DNA of 64,000 nt from Porphyromonas uenonis DSM 23387 = JCM 13868 (GTDB lineage: Bacteria; Bacteroidota; Bacteroidia; Bacteroidales; Porphyromonadaceae). The stretch is from NCBI RefSeq assembly GCF_000482365.1, contig NZ_KI535306.1, positions 4,398-68,397 on the forward strand. Direction: 5' to 3'. This document shows positions 1-8,706 of the stretch, piece after piece (the first letter of the stretch is position 1; each line of letters starts with the position of its first letter). The notes beneath the pieces are model-generated. The model worked only from the letters and a program-made list of their open reading frames with translations, searched no databases and had not been told where the DNA came from. Position numbers and translations under genes: made by a program.

Positions 1-459
1 AATGTCTTTAGCGGACAGGTCGTGGGAGAAACGGCTAAGACGCTTTCCGAGCGTTTTGGCAAAGTGCTTCAGCAACGGCAGTCCATGACCATCAATCGAA
101 ACGACAAGTCCACATCTATATCTACGCAGATGGATAGCCTGATTCCTGCAAGTAAGATTAGTAACCTTACACAAGGTATGTTCGTTGGGGCTGTCTCTGA
201 CAATTTCGATGAACGCATCGATCAGAAAATATTCCACGCAGAAATCGTTGTGGATGTTGCCAAGGTCTCAGCTGAAACGAAAGCTTACCAGCCCATCCCA
301 GTGATAGTGGAATTCAAAAATGAAGATGGCTCCGATAATCTTAAAGAGACCATTGAAGCCAATTATCGAAAGGTAAAGCAAGAAATCTTTTCCCTTGTAA
401 ATGTTGAAATTGATCGAATTAAGAATGATCCAGAATTATCTAAGTTGATTAAAGAGTAA
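1..459 (+). CDS. TraG/MobC-family conjugative coupling protein, C-terminal part
   Basis: This is the last ~152 residues of a reading frame that is open at the left window edge; a GTG at 22 is internal, not the start. The segment NVFSGQVVGETAKTLSERFG and the later GMFVGAVSDNFDERI stretch are what I recognise from the C-terminus of Bacteroidetes TraG/TraD-type (MobC) ATPases, which couple relaxase-bound DNA to the type IV secretion channel at the inner membrane. The Walker motifs lie upstream, outside the window. It marks the transfer region of a CTnDOT-like conjugative transposon. The next gene of that element appears to be the DUF3945 gene at 11682; everything between looks like later insertions. 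Confidence 0.85.
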   Translation, partial: NVFSGQVVGETAKTLSERFGKVLQQRQSMTINRNDKSTSISTQMDSLIPASKISNLTQGMFVGAVSDNFDERIDQKIFHAEIVVDVAKVSAETKAYQPIPVIVEFKNEDGSDNLKETIEANYRKVKQEIFSLVNVEIDRIKNDPELSKLIKE

Positions 460-634
460 TAAATTCTCAACACTGTATTTATAACCATAGAACAACCAAA
501 ACTAATCAGAAATATCCGAGTGTAAATCTTTAATTACCAGCATATTCTAAAATTTAACACTTTTCGGTTGCCATTTGTCGCTTCCCAAATTTCCACATAT
601 TTTTGAGACGTATTTCTGACGTGGAGAATTTGCG

Positions 635-647
635 GGGCTTGTTTTTT
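635..647 (+). repeat. Putative attL core, 13-bp direct repeat
   Basis: GGGCTTGTTTTTT occurs here and again at 11259-11271, while the sequences immediately on either side differ between the two copies. The repeat arms thought to bind the integrase lie to the right of this copy and to the left of the other, as expected for an element bounded by these sites. Confidence 0.55.
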
Positions 648-664
648 GTCACACCGTGCAGACA

Positions 665-779
665 GTTGACAAGGGTTTACAACCGTTTACGACAAGCGAC
701 AATAACCGCCCCGATATGCGGAAACAGTCACACTGTGTAGAAAAGCGACAATGGTTGACTTCCGTTCACATCCGTTTAC
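665..779 (+). promoter_or_regulatory. Integrase arm-type repeats, left end
   Basis: A 26-bp direct repeat lies at 665-690 and 754-779. Both copies start with GTTGAC and end with CCGTTTAC and agree at about 20 of 26 positions. AAGCGACAA is also duplicated between them (694-702, 743-751). GTTGAC recurs near the other end of the element (11121, 11152, 11217). The arrangement resembles arm-site binding of tyrosine integrase or Xis. The rest of the 460-830 gap holds no gene. Confidence 0.5.
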
Positions 780-830
780 CATTTCAGAGATATAGGATTG
801 AAGAAATGAACCATTAAACGATAAAACGGT

Positions 831-1766
831 ATGAAAGCAACCAGAAAATGCAGTTTTTGCGGCAAGTCCTTTGTAACCCGAAGCGGTATGCAAAGATATT
901 GCAGTGAGGCTTGTCAGGCAGAAGCCAAACGAGCCAGAGTGATGCAGAAGAACAACCTCTTCAAAGTCGCCCAACCCTTGATGGAGATACAGCATCAGGA
1001 GTATCTCACCTTTTCCAAAGCAGCCATCCTCATGGGCTGTTCCCGACAGTACATTTACAAACTTGTAGCCATCGGCAAGCTGAAAGCCTCACGCATCAGC
1101 AACCGCATGGCATTCATCCGCAGAGCCGACATCGAGCAGATGTTGGAGGGCAATCCCTATCACCGCATCCTGCCCGGCAACACCTCCACACCAAGGAAAT
1201 CATCTTCATCTTCCTTACCTGCCAAAAGAGAAAAAAGGGAAAAGGAAAGCGAAGAAGTGTTGGACTTCTATTCGGGCGAGGAGGTGATGTCCCTTTTTAA
1301 GGTAAAGCAGTCATGGCTTTACACTTCCGCCAAGCGTAACCATATCCCCATCTGCCGTATCGCAGGAAAGAACTATTACAGCAAGAAGCATATTGACGAG
1401 TTTTTCGGTGTGGCAGTTGATATTAGCGAAATTACCGACTGGCTACTGACCGAGGAGGTGGAGGAACTGTTCGGCATGAAGCCGACCGCACTCCGTGCCT
1501 ACACCTATCGCCATAAGATACCCACTAAAAGAGAGTACGGGCGTACCTATTACTCCAAATCACATTTGAACGAACTCCGCAGAACTGACCTTGTGAACGA
1601 TGAACGCTACTATACCGTTGAGCAGGTGCAGCAAATCTATGGTCTTTCGTCAGCCAACATCTGCCATATCGTCAAGGTGAAGCACATCGAAAAGATAAAG
1701 GTGGGTGTGAAAAACCTGCTTTTGCGCTCAGATGTGGAGCGTGTCATGGCTGAAAGGAACAAATAA
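831..1766 (+). CDS. Four-module helix-turn-helix DNA-binding protein with N-terminal zinc motif
   Basis: A 311-residue protein. Residues 7-28 hold two CxxC/CxxxC pairs (C7, C10, C24, C28), probably a zinc knuckle. Four excisionase/MerR-like HTH modules follow, at roughly 57-105, 146-192, 204-249 and 260-306; each has a helix-turn-helix followed by a basic, Tyr/Ser-rich wing. It lies directly upstream of the integrase in the same orientation. In cfxA mobilizable transposons such as Tn4555 a DNA-binding targeting/excision gene sits near int, so a role in recombination directionality or target choice is plausible but inferred. The start ATG follows an AT-rich leader that contains the arm repeats. 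Confidence 0.75.
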   Translation: MKATRKCSFCGKSFVTRSGMQRYCSEACQAEAKRARVMQKNNLFKVAQPLMEIQHQEYLTFSKAAILMGCSRQYIYKLVAIGKLKASRISNRMAFIRRADIEQMLEGNPYHRILPGNTSTPRKSSSSSLPAKREKREKESEEVLDFYSGEEVMSLFKVKQSWLYTSAKRNHIPICRIAGKNYYSKKHIDEFFGVAVDISEITDWLLTEEVEELFGMKPTALRAYTYRHKIPTKREYGRTYYSKSHLNELRRTDLVNDERYYTVEQVQQIYGLSSANICHIVKVKHIEKIKVGVKNLLLRSDVERVMAERNK

Positions 1767-1779
1767 CCGTGAAAAATCG

Positions 1780-1851
1780 GGATTATCGAAAATTATTTCA
1801 AAATGATGTATCGTGGAGGTATTCACGGATATTTCACGTTGTTCCTTTGCC
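1780..1851 (+). promoter_or_regulatory. Promoter/operator block upstream of the integrase (copy 1 of 2)
   Basis: About 70 bp here is nearly the same as 4229-4300 upstream of the xis-like gene. The shared core has an inverted CGTG-N8-CACG (1812-1827), then GGATAT and a TCCTTTGC box that resembles the Bacteroidetes -7 element. Two copies ahead of two recombination genes suggest a common regulator. Confidence 0.5.
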
Positions 1852-1907
1852 ATCGGAAACATGGATACAACTCCAAAATGTATACAACCAATTAAAACAT
1901 AATTATT

Positions 1908-3026
1908 ATGAGTAAATGCAAAACAGTTACCTTGCGTAAGCGCAAGATTAAGAACGGGACACAGTATTCACTATGCCTTGACTACTATCCCGGCTACCGT
2001 GACAATGTCACCATGAGAGTGATTACACGTGAAGCCTTAGGAATTTACATCTTCGCCAAACCTGCAAACCAGCAGGAACGGGACTTCAACGCACGCATGA
2101 TGAAGAAAGCGGTCATCCTGCGCAACCAGCGCTACGAAGCCATTTTCAATGAAAACAACGGCTTTTTTGACAAGACCAAGATGAAGGGCGATTTCCTTGC
2201 CTATTTCAAAGGACTGGCTGACCGCAAGAATATCAAGTGGCAGCACGTATACAAGCATTTCCAGCGGTTCGTGAACGGCAAATGCACCTTTGAGGAGGTG
2301 GATGTGGATTTGTGCCGCAAGTTCATGGAATACCTGCTTGATGCACCCCAATCCATCCACACCAACCAAAAGCTGCACATCAACTCCGCAGCAGGCTATT
2401 GGTCAACTTTCCGTGCCGTGCTGCACACCGCCTACCGTGACAGGAAGATAAAGGAGAACCCAAACGGCTTCTTAGACCGCATCGAGTGCATTCCCACCAT
2501 CAGGGAGCATTTGAGCCAAGAGGAACTGATACGGCTTGCCGAAACACCCTGTGAGGAGGAGGTCTTGAAAAAAGCTTTTCTTTTCGCCTGTCTTACGGGA
2601 CTGAGAAAGAGCGACATCAGACAGCTCACGTGGCAGCAGATACAACCATACACCAACGGCAGGATGTTCGTTACCACCCGTATGCAGAAAACCAAAGAAA
2701 TAGTGCATAACCCCATCAGTGATGAAGCCTATGGACTGCTGGGAGAACGGGGCGAGGGACTTATCTTTGAGGATTTCAAGGACAAGATGCTGCAAGGACC
2801 ACTCCAACGGTGGCTCACGGCAGCAGGGATAACCAAGAAAATCACCTTTCACTGTACCCGCCACAGCTTCGGAAGCCTGCACGTGGAAATGGGAACGGAC
2901 ATGGCTGTCATCCAAGCCTATCTCGGACATAAGAACATTACCACCACACAAATCTATTCCAAGATAGCAGCGCAGCAGATGTGTCAGGTGGTGGACAAGA
3001 TAACCTTGAAGCGCAAGGAGGCATAA
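1908..3026 (+). CDS. int: Tyrosine recombinase (integrase) of the cfxA element
   Basis: A 372-residue phage-type integrase with an N-terminal arm-binding region, a SAM-like core-binding domain (about 90-185) and a catalytic domain (about 200-355). The catalytic residues are visible: Arg233 in TGLRKSD, a probable Lys near 261, His315 and Arg318 in FHCTRHS, His341 in LGHKNI and the nucleophile Tyr350. Length and layout fit Bacteroidetes transposon integrases. It would perform integration and excision of the element at the 13-bp core. The duplicated operator-like block lies just upstream. Confidence 0.93.
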   Translation: MSKCKTVTLRKRKIKNGTQYSLCLDYYPGYRDNVTMRVITREALGIYIFAKPANQQERDFNARMMKKAVILRNQRYEAIFNENNGFFDKTKMKGDFLAYFKGLADRKNIKWQHVYKHFQRFVNGKCTFEEVDVDLCRKFMEYLLDAPQSIHTNQKLHINSAAGYWSTFRAVLHTAYRDRKIKENPNGFLDRIECIPTIREHLSQEELIRLAETPCEEEVLKKAFLFACLTGLRKSDIRQLTWQQIQPYTNGRMFVTTRMQKTKEIVHNPISDEAYGLLGERGEGLIFEDFKDKMLQGPLQRWLTAAGITKKITFHCTRHSFGSLHVEMGTDMAVIQAYLGHKNITTTQIYSKIAAQQMCQVVDKITLKRKEA

Positions 3027-3226
3027 ATGTCTCACATTGACAGGTATTCAGAGGGGCGGTTATGGCTACAAGGCTATAATCGCCCCTCTATGTTTTTGGC
3101 TTGATGCCACCATTTATAAGCCCCTCAGAGTATGAAACAGAGTATGATATGATGACATTTCGTGAAATACATTGAAAAAGACCGTTCTAACCGCAAATAA
3201 CGGGCAGTAATTGGGAAAAATAGCAT

Positions 3227-3234
3227 TAACTTTG
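3227..3234 (+). promoter_or_regulatory. -7 box (TAACTTTG) ahead of the membrane protein gene
   Basis: This TAnnTTTG box sits 40 bp before the ATG at 3274 and inside the longer reading frame that could begin at TTG 3211. It therefore argues for 3274 as the real start. Confidence 0.5.
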
Positions 3235-3273
3235 CACAAAATAATACAGGAACATTCAATCTCTCAACGAAAT

Positions 3274-4131
3274 ATGGAATCATCAATCAAGGACAAATAC
3301 ATCATCTTGGGCTTTGTCGGCTTCGCCATCGTCCTAATATCTTCCATTGCCACGCTGGTAATAGCGGACAGCTTCAACCAAGACAACTTTGTCAGGTGGA
3401 TAGTATTCGTATGCTGTAACCTGTTGGGATGGTTGCTCTATCTCTCCTTTCAGACACTTATCTTTGATACATACGAAATCTACAAAATCAAGTTCGGCAA
3501 GAAAGAAACGATTGCCGAAGCCATAGAGGTGCAGGAAGAACTGTCACAAAATACACTTGAAGAAGCCACATCTGTGCCTGGACCTACATCAGTCCCTGAG
3601 CCTGTACCCGAATCATCCCCGACAAAAGAAGAGACACTTATCCAAACACAACCGATAGAGCTTACTATCGCCCCGGATCTTCACGAAAAGAACCGTGCCA
3701 ATTACGCAAGCAGAGAGCAACGGGAAAAGGAAGAGCGCATCCGCATGGTCATGGAGTATTGCCATTATTACCTGCCTCGCATTGCCGACCAAGAAACCGT
3801 GAACCACATCTGTACTGAGGTGGACAAATGGATGAATCTTAACACTTATACCCCGAAGCCCATACAAAGACCGTTTACCAAAGACATCAACAACATTCCA
3901 CTCCGTCACTTCGTATGGAATATCTCTGAGCGTTTCCTGTACAAGAGATACTACAATGGGGATAACCGTGCCAAGTTCATCAAAGCCCTTTTCCCGAAAT
4001 CGTTTGCTGATACAGACTTATCAACCATCAAGAATTTCAAGGTAGAGCCGTTAAAGACGGAAATTCCCATTGATGAACCCGAAAACGGCAAACTTGATTT
4101 CCACTATCCCGAGGATTATGTGCGGAATTAG
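3274..4131 (+). CDS. Hypothetical two-TM protein of the mobilizable element
   Basis: A 285-residue protein. Two hydrophobic segments lie near the N-terminus (about residues 10-32 and 40-60), followed by a Pro/Glu-rich linker and a soluble, charged C-terminal domain from about residue 145. No catalytic motif is recognised. It lies between int and the xis-like gene on the same strand. Proteins of this kind recur in Bacteroides mobilizable elements, but I cannot name a function. The ATG at 3274 is preferred over an upstream TTG because of the TAACTTTG box. Confidence 0.7.
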   Translation: MESSIKDKYIILGFVGFAIVLISSIATLVIADSFNQDNFVRWIVFVCCNLLGWLLYLSFQTLIFDTYEIYKIKFGKKETIAEAIEVQEELSQNTLEEATSVPGPTSVPEPVPESSPTKEETLIQTQPIELTIAPDLHEKNRANYASREQREKEERIRMVMEYCHYYLPRIADQETVNHICTEVDKWMNLNTYTPKPIQRPFTKDINNIPLRHFVWNISERFLYKRYYNGDNRAKFIKALFPKSFADTDLSTIKNFKVEPLKTEIPIDEPENGKLDFHYPEDYVRN

Positions 4132-4228
4132 GATAATCACGACACCAACGACAACCATCCGGTAACTCATAACCGCCTGTTTTACATCGTTTCCCGAGTA
4201 ATTTTACCCGTCATTTATGGCTGGGCTT

Positions 4229-4300
4229 AATTATTCGGGAATTATTTTGCAATGACGTGTCGTGGAGATATTCACGGATATATCATTTCAGTCCTTTGCG
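4229..4300 (+). promoter_or_regulatory. Promoter/operator block upstream of the xis-like gene (copy 2 of 2)
   Basis: Second copy of the block at 1780-1851. It has CGTG-N8-CACG at 4261-4276 and a TCCTTTGCG box at 4292-4300. Its position means the downstream gene starts at 4331, not at 4262. Confidence 0.5.
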
Positions 4301-4330
4301 CCAAGTCTTACAAAAGAGACGAGTACGCGA

Positions 4331-4705
4331 ATGGAAAAATCAATTCTTACCTTCAACGACCTCCCCGAGGTTGTCGCTCAGCTTCGAGACGAAGTGATGA
4401 GCCTGAAAAGCCTGCTCGCCGAGCAGCGCAGCGTGAACAATGCCAAAACGGTGGACACCCACGTGCCCATGTCTGTGGACGAGGCAGCAGAGTATTTAGG
4501 TATCCCTAAGGGTACGCTCTACATGAAACTGTCAGAAGGGACAATCCCTGCCACCAAGCCCGGCAAACGCTATTGCCTTTACCGTGACGAACTGGACAAG
4601 TGGCTGGAAACCGCCCGAAAGAATCCCATACCGTTGTCAGACGAGGAACTGAACAAGTCCTTATCCTCTTCCCACCGTCGCAAGCCCAACCCACGTAACT
4701 GGTGA
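4331..4705 (+). CDS. Excisionase-like helix-turn-helix protein
   Basis: A 124-residue protein. An N-terminal coiled-coil-like helix (about 1-35) is followed by a MerR/excisionase-type HTH: VDEAAEYLGIPKGTLYMKLS, then the basic PATKPGKRYCLYRDELDKWL wing (about 48-92). This is the standard helix_turn_helix_17 layout of Bacteroidetes Xis proteins. The gene overlaps or abuts the following RepA-like gene, suggesting translational coupling. It probably controls excision or the replication/mobilization genes. Confidence 0.8.
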   Translation: MEKSILTFNDLPEVVAQLRDEVMSLKSLLAEQRSVNNAKTVDTHVPMSVDEAAEYLGIPKGTLYMKLSEGTIPATKPGKRYCLYRDELDKWLETARKNPIPLSDEELNKSLSSSHRRKPNPRNW

Positions 4706-4710
4706 ATGAT

Positions 4711-5808
4711 ATGGAAGAGGATAAGAACTATATCAACCTGATACGTGGCGACCTCACAAAAGCATCCCAAGCGCATAACGGTATGCCCGACAGTGTAGGC
4801 ATGATGAATATCAAGACGGCAAACCAAACCATTCTTGAAGCATCGTTATTGCCTACGCCCCGTGCGCTGTGGGACAGCTTTTGGTACGAGGGGGAACTCT
4901 CCTGCTTGTTTGCCGATTCCAACGTGGGCAAGTCCATCCTTGCCGTGCAGATAGCCGACCGCATCGCCCGAACCGACAATGTGCTGTATCTGGACTTTGA
5001 ACTGTCCGAAAAGCAGTTCCAGCTCCGCTATACCAACGAGCATGGAGAGCTCTACACCTTTCCCGACAAAATCTATCGGGTGTCTATTGACTGCAACCAG
5101 CTTTTGGATGCCAACTTTGAGGAAGCTATCATAGGCGGCATTGAACAGATGGCTGTGCAGACCGACTGCAAGATTTTCATCATTGACAATCTTACCTACC
5201 TGTGTTGCGCCATGGAGAAAGGCGATGCCGCAGGACGGCTGATGATTCAGCTGAACAATCTCAAAAAGAGATATGCGCTCTCTATCCTTGTCCTGGCACA
5301 TACGCCCAAACGCTCTTTGGATTGTCCCATCACATCCAACGACCTTGCCGGAAGCAAACGGCTCTACAATTTCTTTGACAGCGTGTTCACCATTGGAAAA
5401 AGTGCCCAAGACGGAGGGCTTCGCTATGTGAAGCAGCTTAAAGTGCGCTATGGCACGTTCTCTCATGATGCGGATAATGTAATCGTTTACGAGATTGACA
5501 AGGTGGATGCTTTCTTGCAGTTCGTGTTCAGGGGCTATTCCACGGAAAAGGAACACTTGAAAAAATTGGGCGACAATGAATCAAGCCAAAGGGATTGCCA
5601 AATTCTGCAACTCTCCCAATCGGGCAAGTCCGTCAGGGAGATAGCCTCACAGGTGAATTGTGGCAAGTCCACCGTAAACCGTATCATCCAGCGCAGCAAA
5701 GAGAGTAAAAACGCAGGTGTCCCAAGTGTCCCACTGTCCCAACCCTTAGAGTGTGGGACAATGGGACAGGATGGGACAGCCGACAATCAACCATCAAAAA
5801 CGGACTAA
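4711..5808 (+). CDS. RepA-like AAA ATPase with C-terminal HTH
   Basis: About 365 residues. A Walker A motif (ADSNVGKS) lies near residue 70, a hydrophobic-D Walker B (KIFIIDNL) near 155, and the RecA/RepA hexameric-helicase fold is apparent. A resolvase-like HTH (SVREIASQVNCGKSTVNRII) lies near 310-330. The family is the regulatory/RepA-type helicase found in plasmids and mobilizable elements. Here it is paired with the primase-like gene 3 bp downstream, suggesting a replication module for the circular intermediate. A GTG at 4702 overlapping the previous stop is an alternative start. Confidence 0.82.
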   Translation: MEEDKNYINLIRGDLTKASQAHNGMPDSVGMMNIKTANQTILEASLLPTPRALWDSFWYEGELSCLFADSNVGKSILAVQIADRIARTDNVLYLDFELSEKQFQLRYTNEHGELYTFPDKIYRVSIDCNQLLDANFEEAIIGGIEQMAVQTDCKIFIIDNLTYLCCAMEKGDAAGRLMIQLNNLKKRYALSILVLAHTPKRSLDCPITSNDLAGSKRLYNFFDSVFTIGKSAQDGGLRYVKQLKVRYGTFSHDADNVIVYEIDKVDAFLQFVFRGYSTEKEHLKKLGDNESSQRDCQILQLSQSGKSVREIASQVNCGKSTVNRIIQRSKESKNAGVPSVPLSQPLECGTMGQDGTADNQPSKTD

Positions 5809-5811
5809 GCT

Positions 5812-6927
5812 ATGGGCAATTATTCATTACAGAAGTATAAAGGAACGGCAACACGGCATACCTGCCCCAAATGCGGAGACAGGCATTCTTTCGTCTATTA
5901 CGTGGACGAAAATAATGTGCCGTTGCATCCATCGGTCGGCAGATGTAACCACGAAAGCGGTTGTGGGTATCACTACACTCCGAAAGAGTATTTTCAAGAG
6001 CATCCTGAACACAGAACTACCAATGATTTCTCTTTTGACAGGCAAAGAGCAGAGCAGAAGAAAGTGAAGCAGCAAAGTAAGCCGACAGCCATCGGCTATA
6101 TTCCCCCTCACTATGTGGAGAAGTCGCAAAGCGAGCGTAGCAATTTCTTCCGTTTCCTCTTCACACTCCTTACTTCCTACTATGGCGACAAGGCGAAAGA
6201 GGTGTTGAAGCGGTTGTTGGAGGAATACCGTTTGGGGGCTACCCGTGACGGCTCTGTTATCTTTTGGCAGATAGACAGGACGGGCAAGGTACGCACGGGA
6301 AAGGTGATGCAGTACAATCCCGAAGACGGACACCGTATCAAGGGAGGACAGACATCGGCAGTGAACTGGATACACAGCATATTGAAAAAGCAGCGTGTGT
6401 TGGCAGAGGATTGGCAACTATCCCAATGCCTTTTCGGGGAACACTTGTTGAAAACGCATCCCGACAAGGTGGTGGTCTTGGTGGAATCCGAGAAGAGTGC
6501 CGTTATCGGTTCTGCTATCTTCCCCGATTATGTATGGCTGGCTACGGGTGGTAAGAGTCAGATGAGAGAAGAGAAACTCCGTGTACTGTCAGGGCGAACC
6601 GTGCTTCTCTTTCCCGATGCCGATGCTTATGCCGAGTGGAAACAGCGAGCCGAGAGCATGTACTTTTGTAAGGTGGTGGTTTCGGACATCATCGAAAGGA
6701 ATGCCACCCCGAAACAAAAAGAAGCCCATATCGACATAGCCGATTGGATTATCTTTCAGATACGGGAGGGCAAGGTGATGAGTACAGCCAACCACTTGGT
6801 CGAGGCTGAGAGAATCCTCCAGCGGATGATAGAGAAGAATCCCGTCCTGCAAAAACTGATAGACGATTTAGACCTTGTGCTGGTCGGTGCATCTCCAATC
6901 GGCAACGATGATGAAAAACCTCCCTGA
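5812..6927 (+). CDS. Toprim/primase-like protein (DUF6371-type)
   Basis: A 371-residue protein. The N-terminus carries a zinc-finger pattern (CPKCG at about 19-23, then RCNHESGCGYH) like that of DnaG/CHC2 primases. A toprim domain follows, with VESEKSA around 223-229 and the FPDADA acidic motif around 264-269. It follows the RepA-like ATPase immediately. I infer a primase that, with the helicase, copies the mobilized single strand or excised circle. The family name is from recollection; the domain motifs are seen. Confidence 0.75.
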   Translation: MGNYSLQKYKGTATRHTCPKCGDRHSFVYYVDENNVPLHPSVGRCNHESGCGYHYTPKEYFQEHPEHRTTNDFSFDRQRAEQKKVKQQSKPTAIGYIPPHYVEKSQSERSNFFRFLFTLLTSYYGDKAKEVLKRLLEEYRLGATRDGSVIFWQIDRTGKVRTGKVMQYNPEDGHRIKGGQTSAVNWIHSILKKQRVLAEDWQLSQCLFGEHLLKTHPDKVVVLVESEKSAVIGSAIFPDYVWLATGGKSQMREEKLRVLSGRTVLLFPDADAYAEWKQRAESMYFCKVVVSDIIERNATPKQKEAHIDIADWIIFQIREGKVMSTANHLVEAERILQRMIEKNPVLQKLIDDLDLVLVGASPIGNDDEKPP

Positions 6928-6964
6928 CGGAGGAGAGCGGAAGCCGTAGGCTGGAGTTTGCAGA

Positions 6965-7084
6965 CAATGGCTTGCCATTGATATAGCCCACTATAACTAC
7001 ACGCTCCGCTTACGTAGTTGTGGGCTCTCCCGAGGGGATTAGGGTTTTACCCTAATGACCCACTCAGGGCGTTTCTCCCCTGAG
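6965..7084 (+). other. Putative origin of transfer (oriT), four consecutive hairpins
   Basis: Four inverted repeats stand in a row just upstream of the relaxase gene: CAATGG/CCATTG (6965-6980); a longer one starting AGCCCAC at 6985 and closing with GTAGTTGTGGGCT at 7014-7026; ATTAGGGT-TTT-ACCCTAAT (7038-7056); and CTCAGGG/CCCTGAG (7063-7084). MobV-family relaxases usually nick at an inverted repeat next to their own gene. The exact nic site cannot be placed. Confidence 0.6.
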
Positions 7085-7210
7085 AACCCAGAGCAAAGAG
7101 TGACCCTCTCTTTGCAATCTCCGCTTATGGGTTGCACCCCTAAGAACCCCATGCGTTTACGGACAGCGGAAAAGCAAACAATAAAGTACAAACCCAAAAA
7201 ACAAGTATCT

Positions 7211-8614
7211 ATGGCAACAAAATCAAGCATACATATCAAGCCCTGCAATATCGCATCGAGTGAGGCTCACAACAGGAGGACTGCCGAATACATGCGCCAC
7301 ATCGGAGAGTCCAGAACCTATGTGGTTCCAGAACTCTCCACCGATAATGAGCAGTGGATAAATCCCGACTTCGGCAGTCCGGATTTGCGGATGCATTATG
7401 ACAATATCAGACAGATGGTAAAGGAAAAGACCGGACGTGCCATGCAGGAAAAGGAGCGTGAACGCAAAGGCAAGAACGGTAAAATAGTCAAGATTGCGGG
7501 ATGCTCCCCCATACGTGAAGGAGTGCTGCTTGTCAGGTCGGACACCACACTGGCAGACGTGCGTAAATTCGGTGAGGAGTGTCAAAGACGCTGGGGAATC
7601 ACACCGCTGCAAATCTTCCTGCACAAGGATGAAGGGCATTGGCTGAACGGTCAGCCGGAAGCGGAAGACAGGGAAAGCTTCAAAGTCGGGGACAGATGGT
7701 TCAAGCCGAACTATCATGCCCATATCGTTTTCGACTGGATGAACCACGAAACAGGAAAGAGCCGAAAGCTCAATGACGATGACATGATGCAGATGCAGAC
7801 CCTTGCATCCGACATCCTGCTGATGGAACGCGGGCAGTCAAAGGCTGTCACTGGTAAGGAGCATCTGGAACGGAACGACTTTATCATTGAGAAGCAGAAA
7901 GCTGAACTGCAACGCATGGATGCAGCCAAACGGCACAAAGAAGAACAGATAAATCTTGCCGAGCAGGAACTGAAACAGGTGAAATCAGAAATACGCACTG
8001 ACAAGTTAAAGAAGACAGCCACCACGGCAGCGACAGCCATAACTAGTGGAGTTGCTTCTCTTTTCGGGAGTGGAAAACTGAAAGAACTGGAACGTGCCAA
8101 CGAAAAACTGCAAGACGAGGTTTCAAAACGGAACACCAATATTGAAAAATTGCAGAGCCAAGTACAGCAGATGCAGAAACAGCATGATACGCAAATCCAC
8201 AATCTCAGAGAAATGCACAGGCAGGAACTTGACATGAAAGAAAAAGAACTGTCACGGCTCGCCAGAATCATAGACAAGGCTTTCAGGTGGTTTCCGATGT
8301 TCAGGGAAATGCTGCGCATGGAAAAGTTTTGTGCCATGCTGGGATTCTCTAAAGAAATGACTGAAAGTCTTATAGTCAAAAAAGAAGCCCTGAAATGTAG
8401 CGGTAAAATCTATTCCGAGCAACACAGGCGGAACTTTGATATAAAGGATGATATTTTAAGGGTGGAAAATGACCCTGACGATGAAAGCAGGCTGAACCTG
8501 ACAATAAACAGGAAGCCGATTGCCGACTGGTTCAGGGAGCAATGGCACAGGCTTAGATATGGAGCAAGAGTGCCGCAACAGGAAGAAAGAAAAAGTAGAG
8601 GATTCAAATTATAA
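7211..8614 (+). CDS. MobV-family relaxase (mobilization protein)
   Basis: A 467-residue relaxase. The N-terminal domain (1 to about 200) has the MobV/Pre layout: N21-R22 after the first strand, a His/Glu cluster at H138-E141-H143, and the paired H169-x-H171 in NYHAHIVFDW typical of the metal site. A long coiled coil (about 215-390) follows, then a basic C-terminus. It nicks oriT and pilots the strand to a helper conjugation apparatus. The ATG at 7211 is preferred: the frame extends upstream to 7055, but that part overlaps the oriT hairpins and does not resemble the family N-terminus. Confidence 0.9.
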   Translation: MATKSSIHIKPCNIASSEAHNRRTAEYMRHIGESRTYVVPELSTDNEQWINPDFGSPDLRMHYDNIRQMVKEKTGRAMQEKERERKGKNGKIVKIAGCSPIREGVLLVRSDTTLADVRKFGEECQRRWGITPLQIFLHKDEGHWLNGQPEAEDRESFKVGDRWFKPNYHAHIVFDWMNHETGKSRKLNDDDMMQMQTLASDILLMERGQSKAVTGKEHLERNDFIIEKQKAELQRMDAAKRHKEEQINLAEQELKQVKSEIRTDKLKKTATTAATAITSGVASLFGSGKLKELERANEKLQDEVSKRNTNIEKLQSQVQQMQKQHDTQIHNLREMHRQELDMKEKELSRLARIIDKAFRWFPMFREMLRMEKFCAMLGFSKEMTESLIVKKEALKCSGKIYSEQHRRNFDIKDDILRVENDPDDESRLNLTINRKPIADWFREQWHRLRYGARVPQQEERKSRGFKL

Positions 8615-8633
8615 TAGAAGCAATTTGATTAGT

Positions 8634-8675
8634 AATCTAAAAGCACTCCGATAACGATTAGAGTGCTTTTAGATT
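8634..8675. terminator. Bidirectional terminator between the mob gene and cfxA
   Basis: A perfect 15-bp stem (8634-8648 with 8661-8675) has a 12-nt loop. The A/T-rich outer stem gives T-rich tracts on both strands. It separates the convergent relaxase and cfxA genes. Confidence 0.8.
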
Positions 8676-8706
8676 GTTTATCATTAATTATCAAAGCAAG
8701 TGCAGT

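Noticed and set aside
2472-3035. 187-residue frame antisense to the integrase
   Set aside because: Shadow of the integrase catalytic domain, whose motifs are clear on the + strand.
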